DNA from: Onchidella celtica
Taxonomy: Eukaryota > Mollusca > Gastropoda > Systellommatophora > Onchidiidae
Assembly (NCBI GenBank): GCA_963931925.1
Contig: OZ007579.1
Span: 25,266,269 to 25,330,268, forward strand
Direction: 5' to 3'
Length of the DNA stretch: 64,000 nucleotides
Of this stretch, positions 22,738 through 35,109 are shown piece by piece (the first letter of the stretch is position 1; each line of letters starts with the position of its first letter). Position numbers and translations under genes: made by a program. The notes below the pieces were generated by a model that had not been told where the DNA came from, ran no database searches, and worked only from the letters and a program-made list of their open reading frames with translations.

Positions 22738-24195
22738 TTAACCCTCGTCCCGCATTGCATGAACTCATCCACGTAACGCCTTGTGCTGGGAGAGCCAGAA
22801 GCAAGTCAGTCAAGCGTTCGCGTGTTGCCAAAAACATCGGTGGCCGGCTCAGTCGGGCCCTTATGAACACATGTATCATGTTTACTTAGGATGCAATACA
22901 ACAATAATGGTGGATAAATCGTAAGTGACCCCTATGATATATTTGGATAAAGTACATGTGATGAAATGCAATAAATTTTATTGTTAAATAGAAGGCCCAT
23001 AATCAAGAATATTCTGCATTTACATGCCGTTTAATACACATGTTAACCTTTTCCCCGGAGCTCTGCACTTTTTTTTTTCCCCCAAAGTCAGGCCATACAG
23101 GTGAACAAATTATTACGCCTTGTGCTGGGAGAGCCAGAAGCAAGACAGTCAAGCGTTCGCGTGTTGCCAAAAACATCGGTGGCCGGGTCAGTCGGGCCCT
23201 TATGAACACGTGTATCATGTTTACTTAGGATGCAATACAACAATAATGGTGGATAAATCGTAAGTGACCCCTATGATATATTTGGATAAAGTACATGTGA
23301 TGAAATGCAATAAATTTTATAGTTAAATAGAAGGCCCATAATCAAGAATATTCTGCATTTACATGCCGTTTAATACACATGTTAACCTTTTCCCCGGAGC
23401 TCTGCACTTTTTTTTTTTTCCCCCAAAGTCAGGCCATACAGGTGAACAAATTATTTTTTACGCCAGGCACTTAATTTACTAACCACATGTATCATGGTAT
23501 TGCCTTCTCCCTCCTCCTCTATGTAAAGCTTCCATACACAATGGTGTTAGTTTTCTTAGCACGCCTTTAGCAAGAGATTTGATTTCCAGCTGGTAGAGTA
23601 CATCTACTGAAAAGCAGTTTGTCCAGAGCAACACAATATCTCTCTAATTACCACATCAAATAAAAACAATGACCAACAACAAAGTTGGTCATTTTCTCCC
23701 AGTTTTCCCTGATGGAAAACCTACCGACAGATGCCCTTATGCAGCATGCCCTTGTATTACATCGGAATTCATTATTACAGACATAGAACGGCTTCTCAAA
23801 TACGCAGTTGGCCCCTTTCTTCTCATTTCACACGTAGACGATAACCAGCATCAAAGTCAGAAGTTTCCCTAAGATTCCACAGTTCGAGCTTCAGACCATC
23901 AATACTATTACATGAGTGTGACGAACAGTTACAAAAGTTGCATTGTAACAAACGTAATCAGACGATACCACTTTCTTAGACATAGTAGGGATGACAGGGT
24001 GGATAAACAAGCGAAACTAGTGTGGAAAAAATAGTCACAGCAACCAAATAAACAAAACATGGGGAGCATTGTTGCTATACAATACATTGGCCTCCCGCAG
24101 GACTCGGTTTACAAAAAGTAGACCACAATATTGGCCGCGCGTTTTGCGCGAGGAGGCCATGATAGTGGCATGGCCTCCCGCAGGACGAGGGTTAA
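22738..24195. mobile_element. TTAA-type non-autonomous element, family 4, copy 1 (1.46 kb, internal duplication)
   Basis: Flanked by TTAA on both sides. The inverted ends are TTAACCCTCGTCCCGCA and CCGCAGGACGAGGGTTAA. It contains an about 339-bp direct tandem duplication (22776-23114 and 23115-23455). A second copy without the duplication is at 46632-47772. No transposase frame is visible. TTAA target choice fits piggyBac. It lies in the spacer between the divergent URB2 and KLHL genes. Confidence 0.8.
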
Positions 24196-24771
24196 AATAG
24201 TCAAAGCAATGTGTCTGAGCATTGTACTTTTCAGTTTTCACTGCTTGCTGTGTTTTATGTCAAATGTGAAAGTCTGAAAGGAGTGAAACTGAAATTAAGA
24301 ATTTAATGATGACGACATTATATCTTGTTTTAGATTTCTTTAATAAAAATCAATCTGAAATACCTTGGTGCTTTTATGAAACTATCCAAAAAAAGCAGGT
24401 TTTGTTTCCCTCATTTCTTCAGCAATTCACTCAGTGCGGGAACATTGTTTTGTATGTGAACAGGAGAAAACTATTTCACTCGTCAACATGGGTTTGTGTC
24501 ATATTAGATCTGTGCTTTGCATAAAAGTATTTCATGTGCTGAAATAGAAAATGATATTACCTTATTTGTTTCTTTAAATTTTATATACCTTTCTCACATT
24601 TTTTAGTGTATGTGGGAATGATTTGGAAGAGGGAAGAGATGTCTATGTCATTTATTTATATGGATCTTTAATTGCAAATGCAAGTATATTAATATTATTA
24701 AGTGAATGAGAAATTCATTCTTTATGTTATTTTTATTAACCTGGAGTGTATTCTTTTATATGAACAGGAAG

Positions 24772-24906
24772 ATGATTGAATCTCGAGTATTTCACATACA
24801 AACACAGGCTAACACTGCATTCAGTGTCATGCAAGAGCTGAGAATAAACCAACAACTATGTGATATTGTTCTCTGTGTAGGAGGGGCCAAATTCTCAGCT
24901 CATCGT
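24772..24906 (+). CDS. KLHL exon with start codon (BTB N-terminus)
   Basis: Acceptor TATGAACAG|GAAG precedes ATG by 4 nt; donor CATCGT|GTAAGT. It encodes MIESRVFHIQTQANTAFSVM and the BTB opening. An in-frame upstream ATG at 24706 lies in intron-like sequence and would add a hydrophobic leader atypical of the family. Confidence 0.75.
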
Positions 24907-27900
24907 GTAAGTTGACCACATTTAAAACTTCGCTATAAATTTGCATACTTCTGTTTTATATGGAGGTGTTTTTTTTTGTTGTTTTCTTTTGTTTAAGAAA
25001 GTATACAAGTTATATTGATCCAATCGTTTTGTATTCTGATGTTTTTTTGTCATGTGAAGATCATTAAATTAATTAATGGGAAGTCACTGTTGAGTGGGGA
25101 AGATTAATAGGACATAAACAGTTCAATCAAATTCTGGTTCTGATTGTAACACTAAGCTATATTAATAATAGTTAGTCAGTACAAAACTTACAGCATCTCT
25201 ATACTGTTCCTGCTGGTGTCAACCTGTCAATGTTGATTTAACTAATTTAAGGAAAACATTTACCTTTTTATTTACACTTAACATTTAACTCTTTCCCTAC
25301 GGTACAACGCACAGTGCGTTGCATGCTTCCCTAGCGGCAGCTGGTACAACACAGCCTGCATTGTGATGTTGTAAAGGTATTCCTTGACCACTGTGTTGAA
25401 AATTAACATCCCGTGATGTTTAACCTTAAAAATAGAATTCTTTGTAAAGTTTCCTTTGTCCTAGCGTGTCCAGTGATAAGTGTATAGTTCGGACAGCTGT
25501 TGTGTAGTAAGATGATCTTTGTTTACAAATGCACAGTACAGTATGGCATGTAAACCCAGGCGGAGCTCCATCCAGACGTGGAATGCTGGCCTGTAGGGGA
25601 AGAGTTAAACCAGGGGAATAATTTAATTTTTTTAATAATTATTTTTAAAGATCATTCACCCGCAGTAGTGCATGTTTGCATATTTACCTAATGGACCAAA
25701 GTGTAAATGTATTATTTCATTATAATTTCTCAGGTGGTGTTAGCAGGCTGCAGTCCATATCTTCGTGCCATGTTTACCAATGGAATGCTGGAGTCAGAAC
25801 AAGAGTTTGTAGAGTTGCATGGAATTGAGGCTTCCACCATGGGCCTTCTCTTAGACTTTATGTATACTTGCTGTATTGAAGTGACAGTAGATAATGTCCA
25901 GGCAGTTCTTCAGGGGGCTAGCATGCTAGGCTTGCAGGCACTCCGCACAATGTGTTCACATTTCTTACAGAATCAGTTGACAGCTTCCAATTGTTTGGGT
26001 AAGCGATTGAGGAAATCAATTTCATGTTTGGGATAGCAAAATTCCTGTCTTCTAGTACCGTACAGTCATAAATTTCTTTCAGTGTGCAATATTCACTTGA
26101 TACAAATTATAAGGATACAAAATTACTAGAGGGATTATTTACATGATTTCTAGGTCTGAAAAAAAGGTATGTTCAAAATGTAAACTATAAGTCAGTTTTT
26201 ATGAAATGCATATTTCTCACTGTATCAATGGTTTGATACATAGTGCAAATATCACCTGCCTTATATCTGTCTTATACTTGTCTTATGTATTTTGGAAACA
26301 ACTTTTCTTCTTGACAAGTATAATTCAGTTTGCTTCATTCTGTCTTTACTTTTATTTTTTTCCAGGTATTCATTACTTTGCAGACATTTATTCATGTACT
26401 GAATTGGAAGCTGTTGCCCGACAGTTTATTTACCAAAATTTCTTAGATGTGATAAGGATGGAAGAGTTCTTTGAGCTGCCAGAGGAAAGGGTGATCAGCT
26501 TATTAAAAAGTGACAAACTGCAGGTATGTATTTGTTTTTCTGTAGAATTCTGTATTCCATTCACTGCCAGGCAAAGTGAGTTCATGTTTATTAATATTTT
26601 GCTATGGATATCTGTGACAACTCTCACTCTCAGAATGTCCAAGTACGTAGCTAAAATGGTAAAGCTCTGTGTTTCTTTCTGTCACTATCTGCCAATAGTC
26701 TATGAGGCAGAGCTATTCTTCATGTTTTTGACCACAGAAATTGTGCTTAATTTTTGTCTTGCAATATAGCAGAAATGAAGCAATTTAAGTTTTGTTCTGT
26801 ATACAGTCATGGTTTTTTACAATATATAATTCCATTGTTAACAGAGCTTTAGCCTTCGTGATTAATGCAGTCACAGTTGTCGATTTCATATCCTGTGGTT
26901 TTACATCTTGTTGCTATGATCATTACAAACATATTTATCCCCTCTTCTTTGAAAAAAAAATCTGCATTAGAAATAAATAACTTGAGAGGGGCCACCCAAG
27001 AAATATTACGTAGGCTTGATTTTGGCGATTTTTTACTTCTCATTTCCCAAGTACACTTTTTATACACTACCTCCCTCCTCTGGAGTATTTTTTAAAATAT
27101 ATATATCAACAACTGATTGCGCTGAAAAAAGATCAATAAAATCACCAAACTTTTCACTTTTTACCGTAATTCAAAAGCACAAGCACACAACCAAGGAAAT
27201 CCTGCTTCCTCCCCCATGTACACTTGTCATATGCTGGGCCAACCCGCCCCCTAGTATATTTGCACTATGGATGGCCACAGATTGTTTTTCTTTGTAAAAT
27301 TTCATCCCAGGCGTAGTTCAGTGAATTCTAATTCAAGAGATTTAAATCACTAGATCTTGGGTTTGTCGCCTTGAAAACAACACCTTTTTTTTAACATGGG
27401 AATGGTGAATATTGTTTCACTTTAGGTCATGAGTGAGGGCCAGGTATTTGAAGCTGCCTGTTCTTGGCTCCAGTATGATCCAGGAAAACGGTTAGATAGG
27501 GCCTGCGTCATTCTCCAGAACATTCGCCTTGCACTGTTGGAACGACCCTTCTTGGAAAATGTTGTGCTCAAATCAGAATACTTCCGCACTTGCCCAAAAT
27601 GCCAGCTTCTCATAAGTAAAGCTATACGAATGAAACAGGACAATAGTGAGCTGGAAAATGTGATTCCTCGGGCCCAGCCTCCCTGTATTTATGTCATGGG
27701 TGGTCGCAACAGTACAGACAGTCAGCTTAAGAGTACAGAAAGATACGATTTCTTATCAGATGAGTGGATACAAATGGTGAGTTTGATATTATCAAAGCTG
27801 AAGACAAACTCGGGTATTTCAATAACAGATTTAAAAATGAAAATGTTTAAAATAATAGTGCTACTGCTGCAATAAATCATAAATCGTGTTAAAATAAAAT

Positions 27901-30900
27901 TTTGGATATCAATGTGTTTGCTTTTCCAAGAAAGTCAATTTAGCCTACGTTGCATAGTTGTTTTATCGTTGTTTTTTGACATGAGTGATATTCAGCACTT
28001 ACTGTTTATGACATGAATGAATCTTTAATACCTGGAATCGTTCTGAAGTATTGTGACCTAAAGATATGGTCATTATGAAGAAAAAGGTATGTCACCCTTT
28101 ATTGAGATATATTTAGTCATATGTGGCATACTTGAGATGGCTTTTTATTTTCAGTTTGTGTTCTCAATTCCTTGTTGTACATCACTTGCTAAAGATTTCT
28201 CTGTCTGCTCCCTACAGGATCATTTTGTAAAACTCTATTAATACACAAGTATATTAATACTCAGGTGAAATAACAAATTACATTATTAGTAAAGATGATA
28301 TAGATGGGTGGAACTGAATTATCTAAGTTAATAGAGGTTCTTTATAAATCAAATTGCAATATGTAAGAATACACCTGTTTCCCTAGCCTCCCATGAACAT
28401 AGCACGGACGGCAGTGGGTTCTGCCAGCCTAGATGGTGTGTTATACACAGTAGGGGGAGAGTGTGCTTTGGCAGACACACAGGATGACACACTTTACCTC
28501 CGCTGTGTGGAGATGTACGACCCTGTCAGAAAGCGCTGGGAGCACAAACCTGATATGAAACTGGCCCGCTCTTTTGTTGCTGTGGCTGCTGTAGGCGGGT
28601 ATTTGTATGCCATTGGTAAGTCGGCTGTGAAAGAGGAGAAGTGGGTCCACTTTTTATCGAGACATGGACAAATGAACAGAAATATCATGTTTCAGTGCCA
28701 AGTGCACTAAATGAAATTTTCATTATAAGTGAGAGAAACGGGGTTCAGAATTGAAAAACAAATTATAATTGAGTCAAATTTTATCAGACATGTGGTAAAT
28801 CATAACAGGCTACACATTCATATGGTATATGATGAAATGTTTCATAGTTAAAAATAACATTTTCTGTTTGTTGACATATTTGAGAATTACATTTTATCCT
28901 AAAAAGAATTCATCAGCATCGGAAGTATTTGTCCACATGGTGCACCTTTATCTTACCCCCTCCCAGTTTATGACCAACCAATATATCAAATATGACTAAT
29001 CCGCATGTAGCTCCCCTGAGTGGCGTATCACCGAGCACATAGTTTCCTTGCATGACAAAATCAAGTATAGGAGGGTTGTCACAAGGCGCACCCTGTGCAG
29101 GCAAAAGCATGCACGTACGGCTTGCAACCTTAAGTTGTTTCAGACTATGTGAGGCTATAACAACCCAACGGAACAAGGTGTCAAACAGTTACACATACAA
29201 CACAGTTTTATTGGGACTCGTGGGATGGGGTTCCAAGTGCGTTAGTGATACGCATTACTCTTAAGTAGATCAAAATTAACAATCCTAAAACAATTCGTGA
29301 ATCAAGATAATGATGGAATGATATTCATACAAACATAACAGTAATGTTCTAACTAACTATCCTGAAATGAAGATTTTGATTAACATGCAAAGGTCAGGCT
29401 ACAGACATAGATGATACACATTCCACAGTCTTTCCACTTAAAGGTACTGTTGTAAAATTCATTCTAATGTCCACAGTGATCAATTACTAACTAAAATATT
29501 GTTCTTATCTTGGAATGACGATCTTGGCTTGAAGATAATAAGTCTAAACAGTTAATCAGTCCACGAAAGTCTTGTTTCTTGGATACACTGGAATATCAGC
29601 ACTATTGTTCTTTGAAAATCTCCACAAACTATGGTCTAGTAAATCAACTGTCCTGGTCCCTCGTACAAATACACTACGTGTACAGTTCTCCGGTCACAAC
29701 TACAAAGCACAAACTCTTAACTTGACTAAACGTTTACGATACAAAGGTTCTGTCCTAAGTACACACACAGGATACGATGTACTGGTATGATTAGAATGTA
29801 GGTGGTCACTTGATGTCTTGGGCACTGGTTCCCTCAATTCTGTATTCTCTGGGTTACTGCTACCACAACCCTACGCTATACTCTGATGCGCGGTTGCCTA
29901 GAAACAGTCCCCGACAGAAGCCTGCCTCGTCGCTCACAGGGGACTTACAGGTCTTACACTGTTCCGGAAGTTCCGTTAGAACGTTATACACGTGCACTAA
30001 ACTTGGTGCATCACTCGTCACGAGCTGTCTCCGATTATAGACTTACTCGCCCTTCTTCAGTTCTTCCTGCCCTCATGGAGCAAGAGAGTCTACGTCATTC
30101 GAGAACTGGTGAATCCAGTAAACTTCGATTCCGCTCTACGTGAACTAACTTAGTACAGGCCGCCGCGCTGCACTAACTTTAATCTTGAACAAGCTCTACA
30201 CGAGCTAACTCTGGTACAGGCCCCACAGGCACTGTCCATCTGAGTTCTACACGAACTCCAAATAGGCGCACTGTTCTACACAAACAGGCCCTCACAAAAG
30301 AGTCTCTCGCAGGGCAAATCTACTTAGGCGCTCTGCCGTACATGTACTCGGGCAAGCCCTGTTGGTTGAGTCTACCTTTTGCGGACTCTAGGTGTTCTGC
30401 TCTACCCGAGCAGGCCCTCACAGCTGAGTCTATCGCTCGCGGACTGACGACTCCAGATTTGTTCTGGAATATATACAGATGAGTGAACTACGCCACAGAA
30501 TTTGGGAAACGGATTTCAACCTATGCCATAAAAATTTAAACAATGGATTGCGGCTACGCATACAAACTCAAACAATGGTTGACCTCGCCCGTGGGGGTGT
30601 CTGAGGGACAGGTCGGTAATAGATGCTCATACTACGCTGTACCTGCGACGCACATCCGGAGGGGAACTCCAGAAGGAGTGCAGAAAGTCATTATTATGGC
30701 GCTTCCGTTACCTCCGGCATTCCCGGGTCTGTAACCTATTGTCATACCCATCGGTACCTAAGCTTACGACGCAAAATCGGATGACAATTTCAAAAAGGAG
30801 TGTGGGCCGTCACTATTGCGGCATTTCCTTACAAGGGTATGCCATTATCTCCAAAACAGGTTTTTGGCAATTAGGTGGCTCGTCATAAAGACAAAAAATT

Positions 30901-33369
30901 GTAGATGTCAGTTTCTGGTGGAGAATCCAAGAATTTTGTAGCTCTGTTGACAAGGATTAAAATTGGCATTTGCTTCTATTCAGGAGGAGAAGACAAAAGT
31001 GGAAGTTTCAACATTGTGGAGAGGTTTGATCCAAAGACTGAAAGCTGGTCATTTGTGAACTGTATGAAGAGAAGGCGAGCTGGTGCAGGTGTTACAGTCT
31101 GTGATGGAAAGATCTTTGTTGCAGGTAAATCTGTGATTAGATCACTCTAGAAAACAAAAAATTGTTGCAGCATTTATGAAGAAAGATTTCATTCCAGTCA
31201 CCTGACTCTGAATTAGGAATTTTTATGGGATGCACAAAAATTTGTATTTGTATTTGTATACCTCTTTAATCCCATTTGGGAAATTTGCTTTTGTCCAGTT
31301 GCAACTCAAGCTGGCACGTCGTCGCCTCAGTGCAGCGCCAGTCGGCGGATTTTTTTTGGGGGCAGGGGGAGATGAGGGAGGGAGGGAATGGTAGGGATGA
31401 ATTTTATTTAATTTTGCCCGGGCAGCAGCCTGTTTAGCCTGCTCTTTACGATTCCCAACTGCCAAGCTATCTTTAACGTGCATACGGGCCCTCCGAATTT
31501 TTTCGTCCTTATCCGAGAAGACTAGGTACTCAATCCTACCCCCCAATAGGATCAGGGACACGAAAATATGAGAAAAATCCCAAACTTCCAACATGCCTGC
31601 ACCTGCCGGGTTTTGAACCCGGGACCCTTGGCATGAGAGGCGAGCACCTTGGCTCCAGACCACCTTGTCCTCAAATGGTGGTGCAAGTTTGGCTCACAAA
31701 TATTTAAATTCCAGGAAATGGAATTTCCTGACTGAAATGCAACAGTTCAAATGTCTGATAACATTTAAAATACAGTATGGCTGTGGTAGTGTACAAAATC
31801 AGAGTGATAGAAGCATCCACTCCAGTAACGATTTGTTTTGGTCAGTGATGAAATATTCTTGTAGCAATATAAGATGGGATGGGAAATTCTTTGTGGAGAA
31901 TAGATATCTGTTCTGGTATGGTAAGTATTGGAAAGATCCTTGTAGCATTTGAATAAATATTTGGTGAGATTTTTGTGAGGGGCCAAGTAATGATCTTTCC
32001 TTTCACAATGATATTTCATGTTTTGTTTTCTTTTTTCTGAAAGGCAAGAGGAGAAGTGTTGTACAGGCACTGTGAGCTGGTTTTTGTTATGTGGCTCTGA
32101 TTGATCTTAGAGACGCATCCATCAAATATTTCATATAAATGTGTTTTGTTGTTGAACTTTTTAATGAACTGCTAGTGTGCATTGATGCTGGAGTTCGTTA
32201 GATGAATTTTTGTGCTGCTTTAGGAATAGTGAAATGACATGAGCAAGACTATAACTCTTGTCTTTGGTTGGTTTTTCTCCCATCCAGGTGGCTATGACAA
32301 GGGACCCCATATGGACCGAGCAAGCATGGAGGTCTATGACCCAGATACTGGTGACTGGACCTTTGCTCCTGAAATGGAGAAGGCTTGCTCAGGCCTTTCA
32401 ATGGTCACTCTTGACCATTTTATATATGCCTTTGGAGGTCGTTACCGCCACATTGACCAGTATTTTGATCTAGTAGAAAGGTAAGTAACAACAGCATATG
32501 AAATTGCTTAAACTGTTTAGATTACTTTGAATCAATCCCATACATTTTCTGACATCCCTTCTCGTCTTGCAGTAGTAAGTAGTGTCCACTCCTTGTTTTT
32601 CACGCTGCTTGGAGTCCACAGATATTTAGTTCATGCCTTCAAACTTATCTGACATTATTACTGGAAGCTCACCTTGGTATTGATAAAGCTAGGGAGTAAT
32701 AGAATATGATAACTTATCATCTCAACAGTGCACAATCAGAACAGCCTAACTTAGCTTGTTTTGATGAAATTGCTTCTTAGGGTCTGACTTTTAACCATGG
32801 TAAAAGAAATTCGCATCGATTTCAATGTTTATTTGTAGAAATGTGATAGATTTGGCTTTTGTGCTTCCTCCTAAGAAAGCCCATCCATTATAGAATTTTT
32901 CAAAATTGTGAGTAACTAAATTTTTGTACAAAATGGTGTCAAATCATTTGGCTGTGGTCAGATCATCTGTGTCACATTCATGCTTTGGTATTGCAGTGCC
33001 TAATATTGAAAGTCATAGTTGGCTGATTTTTTTGAGCTGCACATTTTTCTTGTTCAGTGGGTTGAGAAAGGCCCAGGAATCGTATATTCATGGCAGTTTA
33101 TCCACAATTGTTAACCGAGTTGTTTTTTTGTGTTTTTCAAATACAGATATAACACAGTCACCAGACAGTGGAACACTATTACTCCTATGACAACACCTAG
33201 AGCCTGGTTTGGTATTGCTGTTTTTGATAATCGGATATACGTGTGCGGTGGCTTTGATGGCAACTCAAGGCTACGTCACTGTGAAATGTACGACCCAGAA
33301 TTTGACACTTGGACTGTGATAAGTGGTATGAAAATTGGCCGAGCTGGCTGCGGCGCTACTGTTGTGTAA
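24772..33369 (+). CDS. Kelch-like (BTB-BACK-Kelch) cullin-3 adaptor, complete
   Basis: KLHL proteins recruit substrates to CUL3-RING ubiquitin ligases: the BTB domain binds CUL3 and the Kelch propeller binds substrate. Exons 24772-24906, 25734-25998, 26366-26523, 27426-27776, 28387-28615, 30984-31124, 32288-32480 and 33147-33369 sum to 1695 nt, exactly 565 codons including TAA. This confirms every splice phase. BTB spans about residues 8-125 (LCDIVLCVGGAKFSAHR, LAGCSPYLRAMF), BACK about 126-240 (NCLGIHYFAD, EGQVFEAACSWL), and six Kelch blades about 265-564 (GG doublets; ERYDFLSDEW, EMYDPVRKRW, ERFDPKTESW, EVYDPDTGDW, ERYNTVTRQW, EMYDPEFDTW). The C-terminal AGCGATVV strand closes the propeller. 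I could not assign a paralogue number. An untranslated upstream exon is likely, because a good acceptor lies at 24766-24767. Confidence 0.9.
25285..25608. mobile_element. TTAA-type MITE, family 2 (KLHL intron 1)
   Basis: Flanked by TTAA. The inverted ends are TTAACTCTTTCCCTACGG and CTGTAGGGGAAGAGTTAA, about 18 bp with few mismatches. It is 324 bp, non-coding, with a small internal palindrome (CAACGCACAGTGCGTTG). Confidence 0.8.
25734..25998 (+). CDS. KLHL exon 2 (BTB)
   Basis: Acceptor TTTCTCAG|GTGGTG and donor TTTGG|GTAAGC. It encodes VVLAGCSPYLRAMFTNGMLE through SNCLG, including the 3-box region used by CUL3 adaptors. Confidence 0.9.
26366..26523 (+). CDS. KLHL exon 3 (BACK)
   Basis: Acceptor TTTTCCAG|GTATTC and donor CTGCAG|GTATGT. 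It encodes IHYFADIYSCTELEAVARQF through ISLLKSDKLQ. Confidence 0.9.
27426..27776 (+). CDS. KLHL exon 4 (BACK end, first Kelch strands)
   Basis: Acceptor CACTTTAG|GTCATG and donor AAATG|GTGAGT. It encodes VMSEGQVFEAACSWLQYDPG through CIYVMGGRNS and ERYDFLSDEWIQM. Confidence 0.9.
28387..28615 (+). CDS. KLHL exon 5 (Kelch)
   Basis: Acceptor TTCCCTAG|CCTCCC and donor GCCATTG|GTAAGT. It encodes PPMNIARTAVGSASLDGVLY, EMYDPVRKRWEHKPDM and GGYLYAIG. Confidence 0.9.
28905..30980. other. Unexplained 2-kb block in KLHL intron 5
   Basis: More CG-rich than the surrounding intron, especially 29880-30750. It carries degenerate internal repeats of a motif like CTACRYGARCTAACTYWGTACAGGCC (around 30137-30165 and 30195-30222) and related CAGGCCCTCACA...GAGTCT units (30286, 30411). 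Open frames are short and match nothing I know. Probably a decayed or non-autonomous transposon. Confidence 0.45.
30984..31124 (+). CDS. KLHL exon 6 (Kelch)
   Basis: Acceptor CTATTCAG|GAGGAG and donor GTTGCAG|GTAAAT. It encodes GEDKSGSFNIVERFDPKTES, then RRRAGAGVTVCDGKIFVAG. Confidence 0.9.
31237..31672 (-). mobile_element. tRNA-derived SINE, family S1, copy 1 (KLHL intron 6)
   Basis: On the minus strand it starts with a tRNA-like head (GGTCTGGAGCCAAGGTGCTC and B-box GGGTTCAAAACCCG), followed by a long body and a 3' domain TTTCCCAAATGGGATTAAAG with an (AAATAC)n tail. It is about 435 bp, long for a SINE. Copy 2 is at 49723-50190. Confidence 0.8.
32288..32480 (+). CDS. KLHL exon 7 (Kelch)
   Basis: Acceptor CCATCCAG|GTGGC and donor GAAAG|GTAAGT. 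It encodes GYDKGPHMDRASMEVYDPDT, then HFIYAFGGRYRHIDQ. Confidence 0.9.
33147..33369 (+). CDS. KLHL exon 8 (last Kelch blade, stop)
   Basis: Acceptor AATACAG|ATATAAC. It encodes YNTVTRQWNTITPMTTPRAW, IYVCGGFDGNSRLRH and MKIGRAGCGATVV, then TAA at 33367-33369. Confidence 0.9.
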
Positions 33370-34261
33370 TTTTATGCAATATCCATTGGTTAATCTCAGC
33401 TTCGTGAATCCCTGTGCTCCTCAGTCTGTGACATATTGTCCAGCAAAGGGCTTCACTCTTCCTTCTCGGGCATTCTACACACCAAATAGGAGACACATGA
33501 AGTGTATTATGACATATAATTAAACATGGTTGAATTTGTTTCTGATTTCCATACTCTTGGAACCAAGTGAATCATTCGTGCATCAAAACAGCATCCCTGG
33601 GTGTCACACAAGTGCTTTACTTTACAGGTATTCAGCGACAAATGAAGTCCTAAGTGTCAACAGTGTGAATTTTTATCCTTTTGTTTTTATGTTCTCCTAT
33701 TGGTGTATCAGTGAAAATGCTTGAATTAAGCAGACTGTACTGCTTCTGGAAAAATAGTGGCTCGGTATTTTCTTCAGGCTTGAAATGTTCAGTCACATCT
33801 TTTACCATGTTCAAACCTCATTGGCAGCGGGGAGAAAATCACAGCATGTACAGGATGTCCCAGAAGTCTGGATCCATTGGCAAGAATGTATCTAAAAGTT
33901 TTATTATTGTGAATACTTAAATTGATGGCATTAGACTTTGCAAAACATGAGAAAAAGTTTAATGCAGTCTGTTATTGGCAGTTTCAAAGCTATTATAGAT
34001 CTGAAATAAAAAGAAAAATTTCAATTTTCATATTAGAAGGAAAAATGCCTTTGGGTGCAGACACCCTCTATATCAGCAGAAATTGAAAATTTTGATGTGA
34101 AGAAATGAAAAGTATGTTGTGATGTCATTGTAAAACATTTGGGGTAGAACTTGCACCATTTTCTTTCATAGATGTTCACTTTGGTTTCTGCTTGAAGGAG
34201 TATGAAGTTAGCAGAGGTGGAGTTATATCATATGTGGTGCTAGTGATGGAGCATACGTTTC

Positions 34262-35109
34262 TTAACCCTTTGTTTACTATTATGATTAACTGACATAATT
34301 ATGTGACTGCTTAGAAGAACCTTTCCCTGAGATACTGCCCCAATTTTTAGATGTGCATGCCTGCCAACCATCATCTATTTCACAAGACAGTCCCATATTT
34401 AGGGTGTAACTGTGCAGACTTCTTGGATAATCTTACCATTTTTTTTTTTTTTGGTATGCGCCTAATGGCAAGAAAAGGTTATGTGAGAATTCATTTATTG
34501 TCCAGAAAGTGGGCAGTCATGCCAATGTATGACTTCATATTACTCAATACCTTTAGATCTGTAGTTTTTGCCAAAATGGCGGCATCATTCAGTTATGCTG
34601 GTGCTTGAGTTTTTCTTTTGCAGTTAGCTCGTTTGGAGATTGTCTGTCTTGAAGGATCTGCAACTTATTGTTATGAATGACCTTTGTAATTGTATACTTA
34701 TGAAAACGGGTGTCCTTAATTTAACAATAAAAAAAAAAGTTGTAAGTCTACTGTCATTGTCATTAGTTTCTCTCCATCAGCAACCTCATAAATGGAAAGT
34801 CAAGACCATATTTTTTCTCGTCTAGTAAAAACATTTCTTGGCAACTAAGCTTTCACTTAGCATTAGCTGCTGGTGCTAGTGGGTTTTCACAGCAACATGC
34901 CTGCTGGATGCGCCCAGTGTATCCCATTCTTCTTTATGCTTTGATTGTGCCAGCATTTTCATACGTGAGTCATGCGCAAGTTCCCTTTACATGTTGATAG
35001 CATTCTTTCACTTACAATGGTAATAACCAAAATACTGGTGGTGTCTGGGAATCATGTTTTAGACAACTCGAATGACCGCTGAAGTATTCCATGGTAAACA
35101 AAGGGTTAA
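34262..35109. mobile_element. TTAA-type MITE, family 6, perfect terminal repeats
   Basis: Starts TTAACCCTTTGTTTAC and ends GTAAACAAAGGGTTAA, a perfect 16-bp inverted repeat including the TTAA target. It is 848 bp with no transposase frame. Intact ends suggest recent insertion. Confidence 0.85.

Noticed and set aside
31223-31663. 146-codon minus-strand open frame
   Set aside because: It is the reverse-strand SINE S1 body read through its tail, not a host gene; the shared frame is noted as a finding only.
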